Shown: piece after piece, positions 57,068-62,969 of the stretch | Numbering within the stretch: the stretch's first letter is position 1 | Layout: the number at the start of each line of letters is the position of its first letter | Position numbers and translations under genes: made by a program | Assembly (NCBI GenBank): GCA_019358975.1 | Contig: JAHHIL010000026.1 | Coordinates: forward strand, 1 to 62,969 | Origin: Trichocoleus desertorum ATA4-8-CV12 | Lineage (GTDB): Bacteria; Cyanobacteriota; Cyanobacteriia; FACHB-46 | Length of the DNA stretch: 62,969 nucleotides | Direction of reading: 5' to 3' | Notes under the pieces: model-generated | What the model was told of the DNA's origin: nothing | The model's database searches: none | What the model saw: only the letters and a program-made list of their open reading frames with translations

Positions 57068-57101
57068 CGATCGTTTGTTGATTGTCAAAGCTAAGCAACT
57101 T

Positions 57102-58154
57102 TTAACGCCGTTCGGCATCCACTCGCTGAGCGACCCCAACAGGTTGGAAGCGTTTGGCAAAGTTAATGAATTTAGGAATTTTGTCTCCAGTAATGTTGAG
57201 CACAGGTAGGTTGTGAGTCTCCTTGGCAGAGTTGTTGCCATAGCCAAAGCTAATCAATGTTTGCTCTTTGCGACCTTGGCCATAAGCGCTAACAACATCT
57301 CGCACCAGGTTGCAACCCATGACAAAACGGCCCATGTTGATGTCGCCATTGCCCGCAAAGTAGTTCCACTCCACACTCTGCCAATCGCTAGTAGCGCAGT
57401 AGAGATTAGCGACTTCAAACATTTTGGCTAAATGCACATCGTAAAGTCGCAGATCACCACCATAGGCCGAGCGAGTGGTGTTGCGATCGGGCACGATGAA
57501 AATGCCACGAGCTTGTCCTCCCTGAATGGCTGGCAAGAAACGAACGCTACTAATGGGGACGACTGTGCTTGATGCGGTAGTGCTGGCAGCGATCGCAACA
57601 GGGAAACTATCACCACCCATCGCAGGTCTGAATTCAGAACTAACCGCAGGCCGAAACTGCTGCACAGTATCTTGAAATCGGGTCAGCCGATCGCCTCGTA
57701 AATTCAAAGTTGGGACATATTCAATCGTGTTTGCTCCCGTAACGCGATAGTTTACGGGTGTTGGTTCCGAGTTGGTCAAACCGTAAGCATCCACCACCTG
57801 CTGGGCCATCTGGCAACTAATCGAAAACTGATCCAAATTCCGAGTGCCATTGCCTGCTACATATTGCCATTGCACCCGTTGAATGTGAGGCCGCAACTGG
57901 TCACAGTGGGCAAAAGTGACTTCAAACATTTTGGCCATGTGTAGGTCGTAGCGGCTAAGACCAGCGTTAGAACGCTCCGAAACATCGCGATCGGGCACGA
58001 TCAGGGTCAATTGTTCCTGACCACTTTTTTGCATCGGTTCAATTTCGATCGCCGTGATATTCGTACTGGGACGAGCCAAGACGGGCTGAATGACTCCGAG
58101 AGTACTAAGAGTGACGCAGATAGAAGCACTGATTGTGAGAGACGGTTTGAACAT
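57102..58154 (-). CDS. Secreted protein with a tandem-duplicated domain
   Basis: 350 residues from ATG 58154; the frame extends to 58190. Signal peptide ISASICVTLSTLGVIQPVLA. Two copies of a roughly 115-residue unit follow. Copy A has LIVPDRDVSERSNAGLSRYD, LHMAKMFEVTFAHC, QWQYVAGNGTRNLDQF. Copy B has FIVPDRNTTRSAYGGDLRLY, VHLAKMFEVANLYC, EWNYFAGNGDINMGRF. Each ends near TLNLRGDRLTRF or VLNITGDKIPKF and keeps two Cys. The family is not recognised. It is probably periplasmic or surface-exposed. Confidence 0.75.
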   Translation of the reverse strand: MFKPSLTISASICVTLSTLGVIQPVLARPSTNITAIEIEPMQKSGQEQLTLIVPDRDVSERSNAGLSRYDLHMAKMFEVTFAHCDQLRPHIQRVQWQYVAGNGTRNLDQFSISCQMAQQVVDAYGLTNSEPTPVNYRVTGANTIEYVPTLNLRGDRLTRFQDTVQQFRPAVSSEFRPAMGGDSFPVAIAASTTASSTVVPISSVRFLPAIQGGQARGIFIVPDRNTTRSAYGGDLRLYDVHLAKMFEVANLYCATSDWQSVEWNYFAGNGDINMGRFVMGCNLVRDVVSAYGQGRKEQTLISFGYGNNSAKETHNLPVLNITGDKIPKFINFAKRFQPVGVAQRVDAERR

Positions 58155-58358
58155 AGGAAGCCTGACACACCAAAGCAATAAACAAAGCAACTAAAGCCTG
58201 ATTGATAAATAGCTACAGTCGCGATCGCCGTAATTTCCGATCTTGGCGTGACCGATGTTGCAAAAATTGCAACGGCTCAGATCGGTGGCTGAAACGATGT
58301 CATGGTAGGAGGCAATCGTTGCGATCTAGCGATTCTTTCTACTCCTAAGAGTTTAAGT

Positions 58359-60842
58359 ATGAAATTTGCCTATATTTTGCCTGCTGCTACGTTGCTGCTC
58401 GTTGGCACGCTAGGAGCGATCGCCCACTTTACTGTTGCTCAATCTGTAAGTCAGGTACCTATGCGCTCTACGATTGTGAATCCCAATCCCGGTGATGACG
58501 TTGTTAATTCCACTTCTACCCTGCCGCCGGGTGGTTTATTTGGGCAAAAGGATGGGCAGCAGCAAGCTTTTGTGCTGAAGCATACTGAGGTGAAGGCTAA
58601 GGTATCAGGTAACATTTCGCGGGTGGAAGTCACCCAAACCTTTGAAAATCCCTTTAAAGATCCCCTAGAAGCTATCTATGTCTTTCCCCTGCCCGATGAA
58701 GCAGCGGTGGATGATATGGAAATTAAAATTGGCGATCGCGTGATCAAGGGAGACATCAAGAAGCGGGAAGAAGCACAGAAAATCTATGAGCAGGCGAGGC
58801 AGCAAGGCCGTACCGCAGGACTACTAGAGCAAGAGCGAGACAACATTTTTACCCAGTCTTTAGCCAATATTCGACCGGGTGAACAGATTGAGGTAACGAT
58901 TCGCTACAGCGATAGCCTCAAGTTTGAGGGCGGCGATTACGAATTCGTCTTTCCGATGGTGGTAGGGCCGCGCTACATTCCTGGCAACGCGATCGGCAAT
59001 AGCGGCGATACCGATGTGGTACCCGATGCTTCCCGCATTACGCCTCCAGTGCTCAAACCTGGTACCCGCTCTGGTCATGATATTGGGGTCACGGTTGAGA
59101 TTGATGCAGGCGTACCTGTGCAAGAAGTGCGATCGCCTTCCCACAAGCTGAGAGTTGAGCCAAAGGGCAACACCACCCAGGTGCAACTGGTGACAGGAGA
59201 TACGATTCCCAATAAAGATTTAATTCTGCGCTATCGGGTGGCGGGCCAAGACACGCAAGCCACCGTACTGACTCAAGCCAACGATAAAGGCGGGCACTTT
59301 GCGGCGTACCTGATTCCGGCTGTGCAGTACCGCAGTAATGAGATTGTGCCGAAGGATGTGGTGTTTTTGATGGATGCCTCTGGCTCTCAGCAAGGCGATC
59401 CCTTAGCGAAGTCCCAAGAACTGATGCGGCGCTTTATCAATGGGCTGAATCCGAACGACACTTTCTCGATTATTGATTTTGCCAATACTGCGACTCAACT
59501 TTCTCCCGCCCCACTGCCCAACACTCCTGCCAATCGGGCCAAGGCGATCGCCTATATCAACCAGTTAGATGCCAATGGCGGCACCGAACTGATGAATGGC
59601 ATCCAAGCCGTAATGAACTTTCCGGCGGCGGAATCGGGTCGTTTACGGAGTGTGGTACTGCTGACCGACGGTTATATTGGCAACGAAAATCAGGTGATTG
59701 CGGAAGTGCAACGACAACTGAAACCGGGAAATCGCCTTTATAGTTTTGGAGTCGGTAGCTCGGTCAATCGCTTTTTAGTCGATCGCCTGGCAGAAGTAGG
59801 ACGTGGCACGTCCCAAGTCATTCGCCAAGATGAGCCAACTCAGCAAGTGGCAGAGAAGTTTTTCCGACAAATTAACAATCCAGTCCTGACCAATGTTCAA
59901 GTAACTTGGCAAGGCTCCGGTGCCGCTCCAGAGATGTATCCTTTAGCAGCTCCTGACTTATTTGCCAGTCAACCTTTGGTTCTGTTTGGGCGTAAAAGCG
60001 ATCGCACCAGTGGCAGCTTGAAAATTACCGGAACAGCAGCGGGGGGTGAGCGCTATGAAAAAACGCTCAGAGTCAACTTTGACTCAGGAAAAAGTAATCC
60101 AGCGATCGCTCAACTTTGGGGCCGCGCCCGGATCAAAGACTTGATGAATCAGATGTTTGGTGGCGAAACTACATCCGGCGTAGCGGCAGTCACAGATACG
60201 GCCTTGGCTTATCGCCTGCTCTCGCAATACACGGCTTTTGTAGCAGTCAGTGATGAGGTGCGGGTTAATCCGGATGGTACTAGCCAACGGGTGCAAGTGC
60301 CAGTAGAAATGCCAGAGGGAGTCAGCTATGAAGGTGTCTTTGGTAATGCTCAAGATGCTGCGGTGGGGGCAGGTGCTGCTTACTCAATGGCTCCCATGCC
60401 TGTGATGGCTCCATCACCACCTGGTCGTTTGGCGGGACGGCGAGTGGGAAGTGGCAACCAATCATCAACAGTAGCGAGTCCTCCAGTAGCTAAGACGCGT
60501 GTCACTTCTGAGGCGACAGACATGACACAGATGCCAGAGGCGATCGCTCCCTCATCTACCAACCCCCGCTTGCAAGTCGTGAGCATTACAGGTTTAGATC
60601 CGGCGAAAATGCCTGTTCTGACTCAATATCTACAGCGTTTGAATCTGCCAACTGGATTCAGTGGTGATGTAGTGTTGGAGTTCTCGGTGCAGAGCGGGCG
60701 GGTCGGTCGCATTTTATTGGATGACCAGGCTTCTACCTTGAAGGAAGCGGCTGTGGTTGATGTGATCAAGCGATCGCTTTTAACTTGGCAACCAGCGTCA
60801 GGGGTGACGGGTACGGTGAAGGTGGTGTTACGTCTGCGGTAG
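58359..60842 (+). CDS. VIT-VWA protein with TonB-like C-terminal domain
   Basis: 827 residues from ATG 58359; the frame is open to 58302. Signal peptide at about 1-25. The VIT domain (about 65-195) shows FVLKHTEVKAKVSGNISRVE and FPLPDEAAVDDMEIKIGDRV. The von Willebrand A domain (about 335-500) has the MIDAS motif FLMDASGSQQGD and VVLLTDGYIG. A linker with Pro/Met/Ser runs leads to a C-terminal TonB/AgmX-like domain (VVLEFSVQSGRVGRILLDDQ ... ITWQPASG-type end). No LPxTG or PEP-CTERM anchor is seen. It is probably an envelope adhesion or assembly protein. Confidence 0.88.
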   Translation: MKFAYILPAATLLLVGTLGAIAHFTVAQSVSQVPMRSTIVNPNPGDDVVNSTSTLPPGGLFGQKDGQQQAFVLKHTEVKAKVSGNISRVEVTQTFENPFKDPLEAIYVFPLPDEAAVDDMEIKIGDRVIKGDIKKREEAQKIYEQARQQGRTAGLLEQERDNIFTQSLANIRPGEQIEVTIRYSDSLKFEGGDYEFVFPMVVGPRYIPGNAIGNSGDTDVVPDASRITPPVLKPGTRSGHDIGVTVEIDAGVPVQEVRSPSHKLRVEPKGNTTQVQLVTGDTIPNKDLILRYRVAGQDTQATVLTQANDKGGHFAAYLIPAVQYRSNEIVPKDVVFLMDASGSQQGDPLAKSQELMRRFINGLNPNDTFSIIDFANTATQLSPAPLPNTPANRAKAIAYINQLDANGGTELMNGIQAVMNFPAAESGRLRSVVLLTDGYIGNENQVIAEVQRQLKPGNRLYSFGVGSSVNRFLVDRLAEVGRGTSQVIRQDEPTQQVAEKFFRQINNPVLTNVQVTWQGSGAAPEMYPLAAPDLFASQPLVLFGRKSDRTSGSLKITGTAAGGERYEKTLRVNFDSGKSNPAIAQLWGRARIKDLMNQMFGGETTSGVAAVTDTALAYRLLSQYTAFVAVSDEVRVNPDGTSQRVQVPVEMPEGVSYEGVFGNAQDAAVGAGAAYSMAPMPVMAPSPPGRLAGRRVGSGNQSSTVASPPVAKTRVTSEATDMTQMPEAIAPSSTNPRLQVVSITGLDPAKMPVLTQYLQRLNLPTGFSGDVVLEFSVQSGRVGRILLDDQASTLKEAAVVDVIKRSLLTWQPASGVTGTVKVVLRLR

Positions 60843-60867
60843 TTTTACTCTTTGCAGAATCAAGAAA

Positions 60868-60931
60868 TTGGGGGCACTCGCCCCCAAACCCCCGCTGAAG
60901 GACGGCTGCGTCCTCCAGACCTCCTCCAGAA
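60868..60931 (-). repeat. Double-hairpin interspersed repeat, copy 4
   Basis: Hairpins TTGGGGGC-ACTC-GCCCCCAA and CTGAAGGACG-GCTG-CGTCCTCCAG, orientation opposite to copy 1. It lies 25 bp after the VIT-VWA stop. A further T/G-rich stretch (CCCCCAAGTTTGGGGG at about 60954-60969) follows and can also fold. Confidence 0.85.
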
Positions 60932-60992
60932 GGAAAGGCAAGAATCTAGTTCCCCCAAGTTTGGGGGCTAGGGGGCCTCTAGTGCTGCCTAT

Positions 60993-61286
60993 GTGTTGGA
61001 AGACTGTCGTAAGCAAACAGTGGTGAGTCGAGGCAACCTGCCGAAAGGCGATCGCGTGCAGCTCAAACAACTGTTACGGAAGCAGTATGGTCAGTTTCAG
61101 TGGAAAAGCTCCAATCAAGGGATGGATGTGTTTAGCGATCGCTACGTCTTTAATGGCCGAGGTTCGCAAAAGCCCACTTTGGCAGAGCAAGCAGCTTTGA
61201 ATCAGGATTTGGCGCAATTAGCAGGCAAGTTGGCTCAGCGATCGCAAAGCCTACCTTTGGTTCTGCCACGGACAACCCAGAACTGA
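60993..61286 (+). CDS. Hypothetical protein, possibly a truncated gene
   Basis: 97 residues from a GTG at 60993. Open codons upstream (SSAAY) read on without a start, back to a TAG at 60969-60971, directly after copy 4 of the repeat. The body VSRGNLPKGDRVQLKQLLRK ... SSNQGMDVFSDRYVFNGRGS looks like real protein. No family recognised. It may be the C-terminal remnant of a longer gene cut off near the repeat. Confidence 0.5.
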   Translation: MLEDCRKQTVVSRGNLPKGDRVQLKQLLRKQYGQFQWKSSNQGMDVFSDRYVFNGRGSQKPTLAEQAALNQDLAQLAGKLAQRSQSLPLVLPRTTQN

Positions 61287-61368
61287 TGAAGCAGCATCCG
61301 CTAAGTTGCCTAATTACACCTGTGGGGAATCCTAAGACTAAGGACTTTCTGGTGAGACTAGGGTGCAT

Positions 61369-62328
61369 ATGGCAAATCCGGAACACCTTGCTTTGCTGGA
61401 GCGAGGAGTAACTGGCTGGAATCAGTGGTGGACGACCCAGGCTATAAGTAGTCCACCAGTGGGTGTCTCTGTAGACACCATGAATCTGAGAGATGCCAAT
61501 CTGAGTAAGGCAAATCTGAGGGGAATCAACTTAGAGGCGGCTGACCTCTGTTTAGCCAACTTTGAGACGGCAGATCTCTATCGGGCTCAGTTGATGCGAG
61601 CTAGCCTCTACACAGCTAATTTGTACCAAGCCAAACTGAGAGAAGCCAACTTGAGCAAGGCTGACTTACGGGAAGTGAACTTGCGCTATGCCGACCTCTG
61701 CATGGCAAATTTGACTGAAGCTAATCTCAGTCAAGCAGACTTGGAAGGCGCGACGCTTTACACGGCGACTTTATGTAAAGCAAACCTGCGAGAAGCCAAT
61801 CTCTATAAGGCAGATTTGCGGGAAGTGGATCTGAGTGTAGCGAAGCTGCGGGAGGCCAATCTCAGCCGCGCTAATTTAAGTATGGCTAACCTCTGCATGG
61901 CCGACTTTATTGGCGCGACCCTGCACGAAGCTAATCTGACCATGGCGAATCTCAGCATGGCGAACTTTTGTATGGCCAACTTGATGGGCACTACGCTTTA
62001 CAAAGCGATGCTGATCGGGGCGAATTGTATTGGCACTAACCTTTACAAAGCCAACCTGAGCCGAGCCAATTTCAGCAAGGCTGATTTGCGGGAAGCAACC
62101 TTAAGCCAAGCCAATCTGAGCCAAGCTGACCTAAGCAACGCTAACTTGTGTATGACCAATTTGCGCGGAGCCAACCTCAAAGGCGCTTGTCTAGCAGGTG
62201 CGAATCTCAACTGTGCCACCTTGGAGGGAGCCAATCTATCAGGAGCCAATCTCAATAAAGCCACGCTAGAAGGGGCTTGTCTACGAGGAGCCATTATGCC
62301 TGACGGATTTAGCCTTAGCTCAATTTAA
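61369..62328 (+). CDS. Pentapeptide-repeat protein
   Basis: 319 residues from ATG 61369; a GTG at 61363 is the longer option. From about residue 40 to 315 almost every fifth residue follows A(N/D)LXX, with Leu/Phe at the centre (for example LREANLSKADLREVNLRYAD). It will form a right-handed quadrilateral beta-helix. Recurrent 'ANL-(S/C)-M/K' cassettes suggest internal duplication. Such proteins are abundant in cyanobacteria and mostly of unknown function. Confidence 0.95.
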   Translation: MANPEHLALLERGVTGWNQWWTTQAISSPPVGVSVDTMNLRDANLSKANLRGINLEAADLCLANFETADLYRAQLMRASLYTANLYQAKLREANLSKADLREVNLRYADLCMANLTEANLSQADLEGATLYTATLCKANLREANLYKADLREVDLSVAKLREANLSRANLSMANLCMADFIGATLHEANLTMANLSMANFCMANLMGTTLYKAMLIGANCIGTNLYKANLSRANFSKADLREATLSQANLSQADLSNANLCMTNLRGANLKGACLAGANLNCATLEGANLSGANLNKATLEGACLRGAIMPDGFSLSSI

Positions 62329-62387
62329 TCTAGCGATCGCTCTATTCTAGTTGTCCTAAACCTGTCTTGAACTTATCCTAAACCTGT

Positions 62388-62858
62388 CTAGCGTGGGCTT
62401 GCAGCACTAGTTTGGGCGGGAGAAGCTTGGGCTGTGTCTGGCTCAGCACTGTTGAGGGGAGGTCGCAACGCCAGGTAGATCACGGGGCCTACCAGGGGTA
62501 ATGAAGCCGCCCAGAAGATCCGAGGATTTTGTAGCCCCCGACGAGCCATGTCATCACCAAGCACTGTCGGAAACAGCAGGCACAGCAAGCAAAAATCTAA
62601 ACTCATGACGTGGATGAAGCGGCTGGTTTGCCATTGCGCTACAAAATCACTCCAGTCACCTGCGATCGCGCCATAGCTCACCAAGGCGATCGTACCCAAT
62701 GCTAGAACGACACCTGTCCAACGGGAGTCCAGCAGCTTGATTACAGCAGTTTTAGAGCCAGTAAAGCCTGAATTGGGGTGGCGCAGAGCTAAGTAAGGCA
62801 GCAGCGCAAAGGCTCCAACTCCGAATGACCCCGCTACAAAAGGCCAAGGGGGTTGCAA
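62388..62858 (-). CDS. Membrane protein, perhaps N-terminally shortened
   Basis: 156 residues from a TTG at 62858; AGGGG lies about 10 nt upstream. Hydrophobic spans are near 10-25, 48-65, 85-105 and 115-130. Conserved-looking strings are PFVAGSFGVGAFALLPYLAL, SRFIHVMSLDFCLLCLLFPT and LGDDMARRG. I recall longer cyanobacterial proteins (about 250 residues) with this C-terminal half, so the first membrane helices may be missing. The frame is open upstream but unrelated (overlapping the neighbouring gene). Confidence 0.65.
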   Translation of the reverse strand: MQPPWPFVAGSFGVGAFALLPYLALRHPNSGFTGSKTAVIKLLDSRWTGVVLALGTIALVSYGAIAGDWSDFVAQWQTSRFIHVMSLDFCLLCLLFPTVLGDDMARRGLQNPRIFWAASLPLVGPVIYLALRPPLNSAEPDTAQASPAQTSAASPR

Positions 62859-62874
62859 ATAAATAACACCCCTG

Positions 62875-62969
62875 TCAAGCAGGAAGAATGGTGATATCCC
62901 ATTTGGGTAAAGTTTCAGACCGTTGCCAGAAGGGGAGATAGGATTCTAATTCCTCAGCCAGCAATTTGA
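62875..62969 (-). CDS. 3' end of an unidentified gene (partial)
   Basis: The minus strand is open from the window edge and ends at TGA 62875-62877: KLLAEELESYLPFWQRSETL, then PKWDITILPA. It reads like a genuine protein C-terminus. No family can be named from 31 residues. The next gene starts 16 bp later in the same direction, so the two may form an operon. Confidence 0.55.
   Translation of the reverse strand, partial: KLLAEELESYLPFWQRSETLPKWDITILPA

Overview
The window is chromosomal DNA from a cyanobacterium. The HIP1 octamer GCGATCGC occurs throughout, inside and between genes. Several families found almost only in cyanobacteria are present: a BCD/PucC-type pigment transporter, DUF2949, DUF3285 and cyanobacterial hypothetical proteins. 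Many proteins have a Uma2-, pentapeptide- or GAF-type character. A filamentous Leptolyngbya/Oscillatoria-like organism would fit, but the species cannot be fixed from the sequence alone. There is no intact mobile element, prophage or CRISPR array. This is mostly core genome with scattered accessory genes, relics and small interspersed repeats.

Layout. 1-8.4 kb: an SRPBCC protein, an unusual HTH protein with an acidic, repeat-bearing middle, a membrane protein, a cyanobacterial hypothetical, tRNA-Arg facing tRNA-Tyr/tRNA-Thr across a bidirectional terminator, a CNNM/CBS transporter and an ABC exporter. 8.8-19 kb: an SGNH hydrolase, a Gfo/Idh/MocA oxidoreductase, a secreted protein with an L,D-transpeptidase-like His/Cys pair, queC overlapping tail-to-tail with a second CNNM/CorC protein, a lysidine-type tRNA-Ile2, pyrE and ffh. 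19-25 kb: a frameshifted GAF-type relic, then a translationally coupled solute-binding lipoprotein and histidine kinase. 25-36 kb: ftsH, DUF2949, an IS110-like transposase relic, trpB, a CAP protein, an RNase D-like exonuclease, two rhodaneses without the catalytic Cys, mutL and murF. Upstream of murF lies a long rod-like RNA candidate. 36-46 kb: a cyanobacterial hypothetical, an aldo/keto reductase, the BCD transporter coupled to an inositol-monophosphatase-family gene, thiC with a TPP riboswitch, a HigA-type antitoxin next to a beheaded HigB toxin, a Uma2 protein and a cytokinin-dehydrogenase-like flavoprotein. 46-54 kb: a CsgG-like/trypsin-like fusion, a PGM1-like ATP-grasp ligase, an MBL-fold protein that lost its metal motif, then trpG/pabA, dgkA, ybeY, DUF3285 and thrB. 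54-63 kb: a B12-type radical SAM protein, a CPXCG protein, a lone CheR, a protein with a duplicated domain, a VIT-VWA-TonB-like surface protein, a pentapeptide-repeat protein and a membrane protein at the edge.

Functional links. Housekeeping genes for pyrimidine (pyrE), tryptophan (trpB, trpG/pabA), threonine (thrB), thiamine (thiC), queuosine (queC), peptidoglycan (murF), protein targeting and quality control (ffh, ftsH) and DNA repair (mutL) are scattered, as is usual in cyanobacteria. Clear transcription units are few: the solute-binding protein with its kinase, the BCD transporter with the IMPase, and DUF3285-ybeY-dgkA-trpG.

The observations most worth following are: the nested rod RNA candidate at 35.7 kb; the solute-binding protein/kinase pair with no transporter; the CsgG-like/protease fusion; the cytokinin-dehydrogenase-like enzyme; the PGM1-like ligase; the four-copy double-hairpin repeat, which shows compensatory base changes within this window; and four gene relics (GAF-type, HigB, IS110, and perhaps the 60.99 kb gene).
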